A stretch of 64,000 bases of DNA from 2-02-FULL-47-50 sp964479045 (GCA_964479045.1 CAYZJI010000002.1:186001-250000), one strand, 5' to 3'; shown: positions 16,204 to 26,348, numbered from the stretch's first letter. Notes: generated by a model not told the origin, from the sequence alone. Program-made: numbers and translations.

Positions 16204-17508
16204 ATGTGGTATTCATTAATGGGGAAACTAGCCTGTTCAGTTTTATTGATGTGTTTGTCCGGTAATGTGCTGGCAGAGGACGCTACTCTCAGCGGTGCAG
16301 ATACGGCATGGATGCTGACTTCAACAGCCTTGGTGTTGTTCATGACGTTGCCCGGACTGGCCCTGTTTTATGGCGGGCTGGTGCGCACCAAAAATGTCCT
16401 GTCTGTACTGATGCAGTGTTTTGCAATCACCTGTGTCGTGTCCATTCTCTGGCTGGTGCTGGTCTACAGTCTGGTGTTTGGTGCAGGCGGTCCCTGGATC
16501 GGCGGCCTGTCCAAAGTCTTCTTGAACGGTGTGACCGAAGATGCATTGTGGGGCACGATACCTGAGACCGTATTCTCGGCCTATCAAATGACTTTTGCCA
16601 TCATTACACCGGCACTGGTTGTGGGTGCATTTGCGGAACGCATGAAATTTTCCTCCATGCTGTTATTTACTGCTCTGTGGCTCATTCTCGTCTATGCGCC
16701 TGTCGCACATTGGGTATGGGCAGCTGATGGCTGGTTGTTCAAAAAAGGATTGCTGGATTTCGCCGGAGGCACAGTGGTACATACGACCTGCGGTGTGGCG
16801 GCGCTGCTCTGCGCTATCATGATGGGGTCGCGTCAGGGCTTTCCTGAAACGCCAATGATGCCACATAACATGACCATGACCGTGACCGGTGCCGGCATGT
16901 TGTGGGTAGGCTGGTTTGGATTCAATGCAGGTTCTGCGGTAGCGGCCAATGGTAATGCCGGCATGGCGATGCTGGTGACACACATTTCCGCTGCCGCCGG
17001 TGCTTTGGTGTGGATGGGCGCAGAATGGCTGAAATACGGCAAACCCAGTGCGCTGGGTATTGCGACCGGAACAATTGCCGGACTGGCGACCATTACACCT
17101 GCGTCGGGCTATGTCGGACCGGGCGGTGCTCTGGTGATAGGAACCCTCGCCGGCATCATCTGTTTTACTGCGACGAACTATATGAAACGTGTGCTCAAGA
17201 TTGATGACTCGCTGGACGTATTTCCAGTGCATGGTGTCGGTGGCATGCTGGGCACACTGCTCGCAGGAATATTTGCATCTGCATCTCTGGGGGCATTCAG
17301 CGGCCAGGGTTATGCAGAGGGAATGAGCATGAGCAGCCAGTTAGGTGTGCAGGCCTTGGGAGTTATTGTGATTGCCATTTATACCGCAGTTGTTACGGGT
17401 GTCCTGCTTAAAGTTATCGGGGCTGTGACAGGATTGCGAGTTTCCGGTGAAGCCGAGACTATGGGTCTTGATACCTCCGAACACAACGAGCGCGGTTACA
17501 GTCTTTGA
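16204..17508 (+). CDS. Ammonium transporter, second copy
   Basis: Amt family channel of 434 residues with a cleavable signal peptide (about 1-24, ending VLAED) and no acidic extension. The pore pair is in DFAGGTVVHTTCG and VFPVHGVGG, with the conserved MPHNMTMTVTGAGMLWVGWFG between. The C-terminal tail ends HNERGYSL. Compared with the first AmtB it has a different extracellular loop set and shorter N-terminus. Together with the adjoining PII it forms a second glnK-amt unit, so the strain carries paired ammonium uptake systems, perhaps differing in affinity or expression. Confidence 0.93.
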   Translation: MWYSLMGKLACSVLLMCLSGNVLAEDATLSGADTAWMLTSTALVLFMTLPGLALFYGGLVRTKNVLSVLMQCFAITCVVSILWLVLVYSLVFGAGGPWIGGLSKVFLNGVTEDALWGTIPETVFSAYQMTFAIITPALVVGAFAERMKFSSMLLFTALWLILVYAPVAHWVWAADGWLFKKGLLDFAGGTVVHTTCGVAALLCAIMMGSRQGFPETPMMPHNMTMTVTGAGMLWVGWFGFNAGSAVAANGNAGMAMLVTHISAAAGALVWMGAEWLKYGKPSALGIATGTIAGLATITPASGYVGPGGALVIGTLAGIICFTATNYMKRVLKIDDSLDVFPVHGVGGMLGTLLAGIFASASLGAFSGQGYAEGMSMSSQLGVQALGVIVIAIYTAVVTGVLLKVIGAVTGLRVSGEAETMGLDTSEHNERGYSL

Positions 17509-17523
17509 GGTTTTTGCCTGAGT

Positions 17524-17551
17524 CCGGACAGGCGCTGCATAGCCTGTCCGG
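17524..17551 (+). other. Hairpin downstream of second amt
   Basis: CCGGACAGGC (17524-17533) pairs perfectly with GCCTGTCCGG (17542-17551). A second, overlapping possibility pairs CCTGTCAG (17553-17560) with CTGACAGG (17579-17586). Neither has a T-run. It may mark the end of the transcript by a Rho-dependent or processed mechanism. Confidence 0.5.
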
Positions 17552-17692
17552 TCCTGTCAGATGTGTGTGAAACGGTAGCTGACAGGCCATCAATAAGATA
17601 TTTCATCTCCATGCTTGCGTGTTATCATAGCTGCCACAGGCATAACAGGATTTGCCTTTCTGATAGATATCAATAGATTAAAGAATTAAAAC

Positions 17693-18745
17693 ATGGCTGA
17701 GCTTGTAGATAAGGCACTATTAAAAACCCTGGTTCCCCCCAGCGCACTGAACGCCGAGAATTTTCAGGAACTTGCTGGCAAAACGTATGTTGAAAGCCTG
17801 CCCGCCGGTAAACTGATTTTCAAACAGGGTGACACAGACAAGCAGAAAATTTATCTGCTTGAAGGTGAAGTGGCGCTGACTTCCACGACAGGTGAAGCCA
17901 GCATGGTCAAGGGCGGCACACCGGCTGCTAAACATCCTCTGGCACATCATCAGCCCCGTAAACACAACGCGGTTGCCAAAACGCCTGTCAAGATTGTCCG
18001 TATTGATGGAGATCTACTGGATATATTGCTGACGTGGGATCAATTGTCCGGCATTGAAGTCAGTGAAGTTACAACGGATGCTGATCAGGATGAAGATGGT
18101 GACTGGATGACGCGTATTTTGCAATCGCGCGCTTTTCTGCAGGTGCCACCGGCGAATATCCAGGCCCTGTTCATGCGCGTACAGGAAGTACCGGTAAGTG
18201 CAGGAGATTTTATTATCAAGCAGGGAGACGATGGTGATTATTATTACATCATCAAACATGGGCGCTGCAAAGTGACACGTACTTCCAAGGCTGGCACGCA
18301 ACTGACACTGGCCACGCTGAAAGATGGCGATGCATTTGGTGAAGAAGCCCTGCTGTCCGATGCCAAGCGTAACGCCAATATCGTGATGGAAACGGATGGT
18401 GCCTTGATGCGTCTCTCCAAGGAAGATTTCAATTCTCTGCTGAAAGAACCCATGTTGAGCTGGGTGACCAATCAACAGGCCGAGCAAATGGTCAGCAATG
18501 GTGAAGCCCAGTGGCTGGATGTGCGACTGGATACCGAACATAAAAATAACGGGATCCCCGGCAGTATCAACGTTCCTTTGTTTATGCTGCGCATGAAAGC
18601 AGAGACGCTTGATCCAAACAAAAAATACATACTTTACTGTGATACCGGCCGCCGCAGTTCTGCGGGAGCATTCCTGCTCAGTGAACGTGGTATTGTGGCT
18701 TACTGCCTCAAAGACGGACTACAGGCACGCGGTACCGGTTCCTGA
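17693..18745 (+). CDS. Double cyclic-nucleotide-binding-fold protein with C-terminal rhodanese domain
   Basis: Soluble protein of 350 residues. The first cNMP-like fold (about 36-105) lacks a recognisable phosphate-binding cassette and is probably degenerate. The second (about 150-255) has FGEEALLSDAKRNANIV, close to a working cassette. Residues about 258-345 form a rhodanese domain with active-site loop YCDTGRRS, Cys present. The same architecture is found in several proteobacteria without a settled function; a link between nucleotide signalling and sulfur or redox transfer is conjecture. It lies 29 bp before aroE on the same strand. Confidence 0.82.
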   Translation: MAELVDKALLKTLVPPSALNAENFQELAGKTYVESLPAGKLIFKQGDTDKQKIYLLEGEVALTSTTGEASMVKGGTPAAKHPLAHHQPRKHNAVAKTPVKIVRIDGDLLDILLTWDQLSGIEVSEVTTDADQDEDGDWMTRILQSRAFLQVPPANIQALFMRVQEVPVSAGDFIIKQGDDGDYYYIIKHGRCKVTRTSKAGTQLTLATLKDGDAFGEEALLSDAKRNANIVMETDGALMRLSKEDFNSLLKEPMLSWVTNQQAEQMVSNGEAQWLDVRLDTEHKNNGIPGSINVPLFMLRMKAETLDPNKKYILYCDTGRRSSAGAFLLSERGIVAYCLKDGLQARGTGS

Positions 18746-18774
18746 TCCCGTACTTCGTTTGATCAGGTTCTGAC

Positions 18775-19620
18775 GTGCAAAACTTCAGCCTGATGCCCGG
18801 CGTTGATAACTACGCAGTGTTTGGTAACCCGGTTGCCCACAGCAAATCCCCGAAAATTCACGCCGCCTTTGCAACACAAACCGGTCAGGCTGTTCACTAT
18901 CAGGCAATACGTGTTGAACTGAATGAATTCCGGCAAACACTGGATGCTTTCCAGCAAGCTGGAGGCAGGGGCCTCAATATCACCCTTCCGTTCAAAGAAG
19001 AAGCCTGGCGTTGTGCAGATCATTTGACTGATCGTGCGCGCCGTGCCGGTGCGGTCAATACGCTATGGTTTGATCAGGAGGGTAAACGTCATGGTGATAC
19101 GACTGATGGCGCGGGGCTAATCTGTGACCTCACTGTTAATCATGGATTAACGCTTACAGGGCAGGACATTCTTGTCCTTGGTGCGGGTGGTGCGGTACGC
19201 GGGATTATTGATCCGGTATTTGATCAACAGCCGGCCCATATTGTTATCGCTAATCGGACTCCGGCACGGGCCAGCGACCTGGCCAGGTTATTTTCTGATC
19301 GCGGTGAGGTGCATGCTTGTGACTATTCCGGATTGCGTGGTCGCAAATTCCATCTGGTCATCAACGGAACTTCTGCCAGCTTGCAGGGCACATTGCCACC
19401 ACTGCCGGAAGATATCCTGTCACCCGGTGCAGTGTGTTATGACATGATGTATGACAGTTCAGACACGATTTTCATGTCATGGGCGAAAGTTCATGGCGCA
19501 GTCAGGGCATTGGATGGACTGGGCATGCTGGTCGAGCAGGCGGCGGAGTCATTCCGCATCTGGCGTGGCGTGCGTCCTCTGACAATCCCCGTGATTGAAA
19601 TGTTACGCGCTGCGATCTGA
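18775..19620 (+). CDS. aroE: Shikimate dehydrogenase (NADP+)
   Basis: Reduces 3-dehydroshikimate in the aromatic amino acid pathway. Protein of 281 residues with GTG start. Motifs: NPVAHSKSP for substrate binding, NITLPFKEEAW with the catalytic Lys, GADTDG-type loop replaced by GDTTDGAGL, nucleotide-binding VLGAGGAVRGI, and NRTPARA selecting NADP. The 3' end overlaps ksgA on the opposite strand by 18 nt. Confidence 0.94.
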   Translation: MQNFSLMPGVDNYAVFGNPVAHSKSPKIHAAFATQTGQAVHYQAIRVELNEFRQTLDAFQQAGGRGLNITLPFKEEAWRCADHLTDRARRAGAVNTLWFDQEGKRHGDTTDGAGLICDLTVNHGLTLTGQDILVLGAGGAVRGIIDPVFDQQPAHIVIANRTPARASDLARLFSDRGEVHACDYSGLRGRKFHLVINGTSASLQGTLPPLPEDILSPGAVCYDMMYDSSDTIFMSWAKVHGAVRALDGLGMLVEQAAESFRIWRGVRPLTIPVIEMLRAAI

Positions 19621-20403
19621 TTGTATTTTGTTCTGATACAAAACTGCGAGTTGCACAAAATCATCCACCGTCAGTTGCTCGGGACGCACCGATGGATTGA
19701 TTTTCACTGATTCAATATCTGCAGGTTCAAGCAAATCCCGAAGGCCATTACGCAGGGTTTTGCGGCGTTGATTGAAGCAGGATCGCACAATCATTGCAAA
19801 AGCTTTCCGGTGTTCAGCAGCCACATGAGGAGTTGAGTGAGGAACCAGCCGCACGATTGCGGAATACACTTTAGGCGGCGGATTAAATGCGCCCGGCGCA
19901 ACACGGAATAATTTCGCTGTATCACAACAGGCCTGCACCATCACGGATAAACGGCCGTAGTCCTTGCTTCCGGGATTTGCGGTTATTCGATCCACCACCT
20001 CTTCCTGCAACATGAAGATCATGTCGGTGAAGTGCTCAATCTGATCAAGCAGATGAAAGATCAGGGGTGTGGAAATATTGTAGGGCAGATTGCCAACAAC
20101 CCTCATTCGACTGTTGCAGATAGTGACAAAATCCAGTTGCAAAGCGTCAATGCAATGTACATGCAACCTGCCCAGACCGGCACATGATTCCTCAATTTTT
20201 TGTGCGAGGTCGCGATCGACTTCAATCACATGCAATTCACCTGCACGTTGCAGGAGTGGCAGGGTGAGAGCACCCAGGCCTGGACCGATTTCCACCAGGC
20301 ACTGGCCCGGTTGCGGGCGGATGGCATCAATAAGCCGGGTAATTACCTGCTGGTCATGCAGGAAATGCTGGCCGAAGCGTTTGCGTGGCCGGTGTTGAAT
20401 CAT
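19603..20403 (-). CDS. ksgA: 16S rRNA (adenine1518/1519-N6)-dimethyltransferase
   Basis: RsmA/KsgA dimethylates two adjacent adenosines in 16S rRNA helix 45. 266 residues with KRFGQHFLHD at the start, SAM motif VEIGPGLGALT, and catalytic NLPYN. It is last in the lptD-surA-pdxA-ksgA operon, 3 nt after pdxA, an order conserved in enterobacteria and relatives. Its 3' end converges on aroE. Confidence 0.96.
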   Translation of the reverse strand: MIQHRPRKRFGQHFLHDQQVITRLIDAIRPQPGQCLVEIGPGLGALTLPLLQRAGELHVIEVDRDLAQKIEESCAGLGRLHVHCIDALQLDFVTICNSRMRVVGNLPYNISTPLIFHLLDQIEHFTDMIFMLQEEVVDRITANPGSKDYGRLSVMVQACCDTAKLFRVAPGAFNPPPKVYSAIVRLVPHSTPHVAAEHRKAFAMIVRSCFNQRRKTLRNGLRDLLEPADIESVKINPSVRPEQLTVDDFVQLAVLYQNKIQSDRSA

Positions 20404-20406
20404 GAG

Positions 20407-21411
20407 TTACACTGAAATTGGCTGATGACAGAAATGCACAATATCCAGGGCACATTCCACCGCCGTCACGAAACTGGAACAATCGGCCTGTCCTGTGCCT
20501 GCGAGGGACAGGGCAGTGCCATGATCAACAGAGGTGCGGATGATGGGCAGTCCCAGGGTGATGTTGACTGTTTCACCAAAACCTTGTGCCTTCAGCGCGG
20601 GGAGTCCCTGATCGTGATACATGGTGACCACAACATCAGCATTTTTCAGTTGATCCGGTGTAAAAGCGGTGTCTGCAGGCACCGGTCCGATGATGTGCAT
20701 GCCCACAAGTTTTAATTTTTCCAGAACCGGCCTGATGATCTCGATTTCTTCCCTGCCAAGGTGCCCTTCTTCACCGGCATGTGGATTCAGTCCACATACC
20801 AGCAGCCGGGGTTGTGAAATTCCAAAGCGTTCATGTAAATCGTTATGAATAATTTTCAGAACGCGTTCAAGCGTTTCATGAGTAATCGCCGGGCTGACCT
20901 GTGACAGGGGCAGGTGAGTAGTGACCAGTGCCACACGCAGGGATTTATTGGCGAGCATCATGACCGGATAACCGCCGCAGATTTCCGCCAGATACTCGGT
21001 ATGGCCGGTAAAGGTAAACCCGGCTTGATTGATTACGCTTTTCTGCACTGGCGCTGTGACCATTGCAGCAAATTCTCCCTTAAGGCAGCCTTCGCAGGCC
21101 CTTTTCAGGGTTTGCAGTACATAGGATGCATTGGCCGGATCAGAATGTCCCGGCCGGACACGTGCAGGCAGGCTTATGGGTAATACGAAAAGGTGTCCGG
21201 GAACATGTGGAGTTATCTCCACAGATGGATTGTAGGGAACAGGATTGATGGGCAGGCCGAGCAACGCGGCACGTTGCTCCAGCAAGTCCGGATCAGCAAT
21301 CACAACCAACTGAGCGGGGAAAGCAGTTTGCGCAGCCATGATGACAACATCCGGTCCAATGCCCGCCGGTTCGCCCGGTGTAATGGCCAGGCGTGGGTAT
21401 GACTCACTCAT
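20407..21411 (-). CDS. pdxA: 4-hydroxythreonine-4-phosphate dehydrogenase
   Basis: Pyridoxal 5'-phosphate synthesis enzyme, 334 residues, oxidising 4-phosphohydroxy-threonine with NAD. The N-terminal motif LAITPGEPAGIGPDV, TGHTEYLAEICG, the metal site in CGLNPHAGE, and TMYHDQGLPALK are all family hallmarks. The ATG at 21411 overlaps the surA stop by 8 nt; the longer frame to 21474 lies inside surA and is rejected. Confidence 0.96.
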   Translation of the reverse strand: MSESYPRLAITPGEPAGIGPDVVIMAAQTAFPAQLVVIADPDLLEQRAALLGLPINPVPYNPSVEITPHVPGHLFVLPISLPARVRPGHSDPANASYVLQTLKRACEGCLKGEFAAMVTAPVQKSVINQAGFTFTGHTEYLAEICGGYPVMMLANKSLRVALVTTHLPLSQVSPAITHETLERVLKIIHNDLHERFGISQPRLLVCGLNPHAGEEGHLGREEIEIIRPVLEKLKLVGMHIIGPVPADTAFTPDQLKNADVVVTMYHDQGLPALKAQGFGETVNITLGLPIIRTSVDHGTALSLAGTGQADCSSFVTAVECALDIVHFCHQPISV

Positions 21412-22702
21412 CCAGCCGGTATTCGACGTAAGCCTCGTCACGCAGACTGCGCAACCAGTTCTGGAGGGCCTCATCTATTTTTTTCGTACGGATGGCCTCA
21501 CGGGCCCGGGCCCGTTTGACGTCTTCTGTGTTGTCATGCTCGCGTCGTTCCAGAACCTGCAGGATATGCCAGCCAAAGGGTGACTTGAATGGCTTACTGA
21601 TCAGGCCAGGCTCAAGTTCATTCATTTCATTTTCGAATTCCGGCACCGTATCACCGGGACTGGTCCAGCCCAGTTCTCCACCATTCACGGCACTGCCCGG
21701 ATCTTCGGAGTGGGAACGGGCCAACTCGCCGAAATCGTCGCCACTTTCTATTCTCAGCTTGAGCTGTTCCAGCTTGTTTTTGGCATCATCATCTGTCACC
21801 AGTTCATTGGTTTTGATGAGGATGTGACGGGCCAGCGTCTGTGTCACCATGTGCAGATCGGCGCTGCGCAGATCTGTGACCTTGATGATATGAAAGCCAC
21901 CGGCATTCTGAATGAGTTTACTGACATCACCTTTTTTCATGTTGGCTACGACATCTGCAAACAGGCTGGGAATATCACCCGCCTTGCGCCAGCCCAGATC
22001 GCCACCGTCCTTGGCCTGTTGCCCGTCAGAAACGGATTGGGCCAGTTTGGCAAAGTCCTCCCCGTTGGCCAGATCTTCAAGTACTTTTTCAGCAACCAAT
22101 CGAGCCTGTTCGATCTCATCTTCTGTCGCCGACTCAGGCAGCGATACCAGAATATGTGACAGACGGTATTCATCTTCAACGCCACCCTGGAATTCTTCGG
22201 TAGCAAGAAAATTGTCAATTTCGCGGTCAGTGACAGTAATCCGGTTATCAACCTGGCGTTGTTTCAGGCGGGAGATAATGATCTCGTTACGGATGTCCTC
22301 ACGAAAACTTTCATAATTGATGCCATCGCGCTCCAGGATTTCCCGGAACTGGGTGAGGTTGACCTTGTTCTGGGTGGCAATGTTGCTGATAGTGCGGTTC
22401 AGGGTTTCATCATCCACCAGCACACCGGTTTCAGCGGCAAACTGCAGTTGCAGCTTGTTCAATATCATCCGTTCGAGAACCTGTTTTTCCAGAATATCGC
22501 GCGGCGGCACTTCGACATTCTGCTGGCTCATCTGGGCCATCAGGCCGCGCAGCTTCAACTCCAGTTCACTGGCCATGATCACATCTTCGTTGACCACGGC
22601 GACAATACGATCCAGCGGCACATCCGCATGTACCGGGACAGATATGACTGCGGCCAGCAGGAAAACCGCCGGGATTATCGATTCAAAACGGCTAGAATGC
22701 AC
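21404..22702 (-). CDS. surA: Periplasmic chaperone / peptidyl-prolyl isomerase
   Basis: SurA escorts outer-membrane proteins to the BAM complex. 432 residues: signal peptide (about 1-26), N-terminal chaperone domain, and two parvulin domains (about 175-275 and 285-385; RLSHILVSLP and ARHILIKTN openings). GTG start at 22702 overlaps lptD by 11 nt. It sits between lptD and pdxA. Confidence 0.95.
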   Translation of the reverse strand: MHSSRFESIIPAVFLLAAVISVPVHADVPLDRIVAVVNEDVIMASELELKLRGLMAQMSQQNVEVPPRDILEKQVLERMILNKLQLQFAAETGVLVDDETLNRTISNIATQNKVNLTQFREILERDGINYESFREDIRNEIIISRLKQRQVDNRITVTDREIDNFLATEEFQGGVEDEYRLSHILVSLPESATEDEIEQARLVAEKVLEDLANGEDFAKLAQSVSDGQQAKDGGDLGWRKAGDIPSLFADVVANMKKGDVSKLIQNAGGFHIIKVTDLRSADLHMVTQTLARHILIKTNELVTDDDAKNKLEQLKLRIESGDDFGELARSHSEDPGSAVNGGELGWTSPGDTVPEFENEMNELEPGLISKPFKSPFGWHILQVLERREHDNTEDVKRARAREAIRTKKIDEALQNWLRSLRDEAYVEYRLDE

Positions 22703-24974
22703 TCTTGAAACCGGGAATATTCTCTTCTAGGAAGTCTTCGGTACTTTGTCCGATGCCCGCCAGGCCTTTAAGTTCAAACTGGATAAAAATACCGGTACTG
22801 TAATCTCGGTCAGCGTCCGTTATGAAACGTCGGCCTACGACCCGGAAAGCCCAACAGCAGGAATCGTATTGTACACCACCGAATGCATCGATGGTGCGTT
22901 TTTCTGGCAAGGCATAATTCCAGCGCCCAACCACACTCCATTGGCGACTCAGCGGCCAGAGGATGGAGGCCTCAGTCTGTTCAATATCGGTCTCGGCGCG
23001 TTGTGTAGCAGCAGAAATACCGTTGGTGGTCCGGCGCATGCGATATCCCATATTAAGGATCTTGCCTTCATCGGGATGATATTGGACGAATCCCGCCAGT
23101 TTTTCGGTTTTGTTGTTATTGGGATCCCATTGCAGTGCGCCGCGCATACGCCAGTCACTGAGCATGGACAATCCAACATCGGCCACCAGGGGAGAACTGT
23201 CCTCTTCACGTTCGCGTCCATCGGGAAGGAAAACTTCGCCGTCACGCAGATAATAAATCTGACCGAGACTGATATAGCCATCTTCCCGCCCTGTGGAGCT
23301 ATCGATAAATCGTGTAGTCATTGCCAGAGTAAACTGATTGGCATCGTTGATACGATCCGGGCCAGTAAACCGGTCTTCACGGAACAGGGCGTCAAATGAG
23401 AAATCATAAAGACCGGTGTCAAAAACGGGCAGATCTGACTGGTCCTCAAACGGGATATAGAGATAGTACAGACGTGGTTCGAGTGTTTGCAGATAAGGCC
23501 TGTTAAACAGGTTTGTCTGACGCTCGAAGAACACGCCACTGTCCAGGCTGAATATGGGCAGACCACGGCTTGGGTTGGACTTGAACAGATTTCCTGTATC
23601 CGTAAGGCTGTATTGTGTAAAACGATACCCCAATTTGGGTTCTATAAATGTCGAAGCGGTATAAAACGGATAACTGATGGACGGGAACAGGTCCACACGG
23701 GCGCCATTCACGTCTTCAAGAAAAATATCATTATCACCGCGGTCAAAGTAACTGAACTCGGTCTGCATATCGAGATTGAATGCCCTGTTGCGCCGTGGCG
23801 AAAACGCGTTGAAGCGTATTTGTGGCAGACGCTTGTAGGGGCGTGATTCCGGTGGAATGGTGCTGTCGACAGTCTGGTAATCCTGTACCAGTGTCCTCAG
23901 GTTCCAGCCTGTGCCACTATAGATGAGATCAGCACGCCGGGGTAAATAACGGGTGCTGGTGACAGCGATCGTCGAACCAAAGTCCTCAAAATACTGTTTG
24001 TCTGACACGCGGTTATAGGTCAGGAACAAACGCCCGGTATCAGCAAAAAACTGTTTGTGAGTGAAACCGAATAGATTTCGGTCTTCGTCATTAAATTCAT
24101 TATCACTGGGCAGGTATTCTGCATTGATCTGACCCTCACCACGATCTACCAGGTAGCGGAATTGACCCATCATCATCAAACCGCTGTCACTCAACAGACG
24201 GGGAGTAAGTGTTGCATCCATTTCCGGGGCAATGTTCCAGTAAAAGGGTGTTTGCATTTCATAACCGTTGCGGTTGGTGCTGCCGAAAGACGGAAACAGA
24301 AATCCGGTCTTGCGTTCATCACTCAGTGGAAACGACATATACGGCGTGTACAGAACGGGTACATCCTTGATGCGCAGGACGACATTCCGCGCACTACCCC
24401 AATTTTCGGTATGATCAAGGGTGATTTTATCTGCCGAAAGTTTCCAGAAATTATCCTCGGGATCGCAGGTGGTGTAGTCGACATCATCCAGGTTAGTGGT
24501 TGTGGGATATTCATGACTGATACGATCGGCCTGGCCGCGTGCCCGGTTGTCCCTGATCACATAACGGGCATTCTCAAACTGCCCGGAATCCTGTCCAAAT
24601 TCGACATGACCGACATCACTCTGGAAATAAAGTGCCTCGTCCCAGTATTCAACATTACCTTTCAGGTCAGCATTTTCGCCGGGCTCATCATACCGGATAG
24701 AATCCGCGCTGACTTGCTGGTTGTCACGTGTGATCTCGACATTACCGATGAGATTGGAAACCCCGGACTCTTCAAGATCAGCATCATCCGCGCTGATATG
24801 TATTTCTCCTGCTTCCAGCGTTTCTTCAACCACAGGCCGTGCCGGTATGGGCAGGGAGGAGGGACACAGCGGCCAGTCATTTTCGCCGGATTCAGCCAAC
24901 ACATTCAGACTGACCAGCAGGCAGCCTGCCATCAATAAAAGGTTGTAGTTTCCCCGTTTCAAAGGTGCCCGCAT
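22692..24974 (-). CDS. lptD: LPS-assembly protein LptD
   Basis: Outer-membrane beta-barrel that inserts lipopolysaccharide with LptE. About 760 residues: signal peptide (ending VLAE), periplasmic OstA/LptA-like jellyroll (about 45-190; ISADDADLEESGVSNLIGNV) and a large C-terminal barrel ending in QSTEDFLEENIPGF. The ATG at 24974 is chosen; a TTG at 25010 is also in frame. Cysteines in SYCCWAF-like and DYTTCDPEDNFW positions fit the disulfide pattern of LptD. First gene of the surA-pdxA-ksgA operon. Confidence 0.94.
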   Translation of the reverse strand: MRAPLKRGNYNLLLMAGCLLVSLNVLAESGENDWPLCPSSLPIPARPVVEETLEAGEIHISADDADLEESGVSNLIGNVEITRDNQQVSADSIRYDEPGENADLKGNVEYWDEALYFQSDVGHVEFGQDSGQFENARYVIRDNRARGQADRISHEYPTTTNLDDVDYTTCDPEDNFWKLSADKITLDHTENWGSARNVVLRIKDVPVLYTPYMSFPLSDERKTGFLFPSFGSTNRNGYEMQTPFYWNIAPEMDATLTPRLLSDSGLMMMGQFRYLVDRGEGQINAEYLPSDNEFNDEDRNLFGFTHKQFFADTGRLFLTYNRVSDKQYFEDFGSTIAVTSTRYLPRRADLIYSGTGWNLRTLVQDYQTVDSTIPPESRPYKRLPQIRFNAFSPRRNRAFNLDMQTEFSYFDRGDNDIFLEDVNGARVDLFPSISYPFYTASTFIEPKLGYRFTQYSLTDTGNLFKSNPSRGLPIFSLDSGVFFERQTNLFNRPYLQTLEPRLYYLYIPFEDQSDLPVFDTGLYDFSFDALFREDRFTGPDRINDANQFTLAMTTRFIDSSTGREDGYISLGQIYYLRDGEVFLPDGREREEDSSPLVADVGLSMLSDWRMRGALQWDPNNNKTEKLAGFVQYHPDEGKILNMGYRMRRTTNGISAATQRAETDIEQTEASILWPLSRQWSVVGRWNYALPEKRTIDAFGGVQYDSCCWAFRVVGRRFITDADRDYSTGIFIQFELKGLAGIGQSTEDFLEENIPGFKSAF

Positions 24975-25126
24975 ATCCGCGTTATTATGGTTGGAATTTC
25001 GCCGTGGCAACGAACCGCTAAAATCTCATAGAATGCCTTGATATTCAAATTTTTAAACTGTCCCGGCAGGCTCCGGTTCCGGGGTGTCTGCAGACCCTCC
25101 GTGAACAGACCCGTAATCTCCATAAA

Positions 25127-25963
25127 ATGCATATCAAGGAACCCCGCACCATCCTGATAACCGGTTGTTCCAGCGGCATCGGCCGCCATGTGGCTATGGG
25201 TCTTAAAAGCCGTGGATACAGGGTCTTTGCCACAGCCCGTAAACAGGAAGATGTCATCAGTTTGCAAGAAGCAGGCCTGGAATCCATGCAACTGGACCTC
25301 AACAACCCGGCCTCCCTGCAAAGTGCTGTAAAAGATGTGCTGGAGCGCACGGGAGGAAAACTTTATGCCCTGTTTAATAATGCGGGTTACGGCGTAGCCG
25401 GTGCCGTGGAGGACCTGACACGGCAAGCCTTGCGCGATCAGCTTGAGGTCAATTTACTCGGGACGCACGAACTGACCCGGGCTGTTATCCCCGTCATGCG
25501 TCGCCAGGGACATGGACGGATTATCCAGAACAGTTCCGTGCTGGGTTTTATAGCTCTGCCATTTCGTGGTGCTTATGTGGCTTCCAAATACGCACTGGAA
25601 GGACTGAGCGACGCACTGCGTCTGGAACTTGCCGGAACGGATATCCACATTTCGCTGATAGAGCCCGGCCCGATAGAGAGTGCATTCAGAAAAAATTCCT
25701 ACGCAGCCTACAAGCGTTATATCGACAAAGATAACAGTGTGTTCGTCGATACCTATCAGAAAACCGAGGAACGATTGCAAAAAGAGGGCCCTGCGGTGCC
25801 GTTTACGCTGGGTCCGGAGGCCGTATTGAAAAAAGTCGTGCATGCATTGGAGAGCAGGCGGCCCAAAGCACGGTACTATGTTACTTTTCCCACCTGTCTG
25901 TACGGATATTTGAAGCGGGTATTACCGGCAACATTATTGGACAAAATTCTTGTCAGAATTTAG
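25127..25963 (+). CDS. Short-chain dehydrogenase/reductase
   Basis: Classical SDR of 278 residues. Nucleotide motif TGCSSGIGRHVA (about 11-22), NNAGYG, catalytic Ser followed by YVASKYALEGL (Tyr and Lys). The C-terminal extension (about 240-278, VTFPTCLYGYLKRVLP) may contact membranes or lipophilic substrates. It is divergent from lptD. Substrate unknown; homologues are annotated loosely as oxidoreductases. Confidence 0.9.
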   Translation: MHIKEPRTILITGCSSGIGRHVAMGLKSRGYRVFATARKQEDVISLQEAGLESMQLDLNNPASLQSAVKDVLERTGGKLYALFNNAGYGVAGAVEDLTRQALRDQLEVNLLGTHELTRAVIPVMRRQGHGRIIQNSSVLGFIALPFRGAYVASKYALEGLSDALRLELAGTDIHISLIEPGPIESAFRKNSYAAYKRYIDKDNSVFVDTYQKTEERLQKEGPAVPFTLGPEAVLKKVVHALESRRPKARYYVTFPTCLYGYLKRVLPATLLDKILVRI

Positions 25964-26039
25964 TGTTATAATGACGAATAATGAGGGATCAGCTATCTGT
26001 AATCAATAAAGTATACCGGTTGCCCATCACTCATTACTT

Positions 26040-26336
26040 TTATTTCGGCAAAATGATCCCCGGTTTTTTTCGATTCATTCTGTAGATTGCAACAATATTC
26101 CCAATTCGTTGCACTGATTCCGCCCGGGTCGTGCCACAAATACGCTGGATGATTTCATCACGCAGATCGCGATCGCCCACGCGCAGCTTGATTTTAACCA
26201 GCTCATGATGGTCCAGTGCAATTTCAATTTCTGCGAGCACAGCATCCGTCAGCCCGTGCTGTCCCAGCCAGATGGCGGGTTTTCTGGAATGAGCGAGTGA
26301 ACGCAGGAATTTTATCTGGGACTTGGTCAGGGCCAT
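26040..26336 (-). CDS. yhbY: YhbY-type CRM-domain RNA-binding protein
   Basis: Single CRM domain protein of 98 residues that binds pre-50S ribosomal particles. LTKSQIKFLRSLAHSRKPAI opens it and the GxxG-like LGQHGLTDAV loop follows. ATG at 26336 is preferred over the TTG at 26342. It is 12 bp downstream of the diguanylate cyclase on the same strand. In many relatives it is divergent from ftsJ-ftsH, which are not here. Confidence 0.93.
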   Translation of the reverse strand: MALTKSQIKFLRSLAHSRKPAIWLGQHGLTDAVLAEIEIALDHHELVKIKLRVGDRDLRDEIIQRICGTTRAESVQRIGNIVAIYRMNRKKPGIILPK

Positions 26337-26348
26337 GAGCAATCGGGT

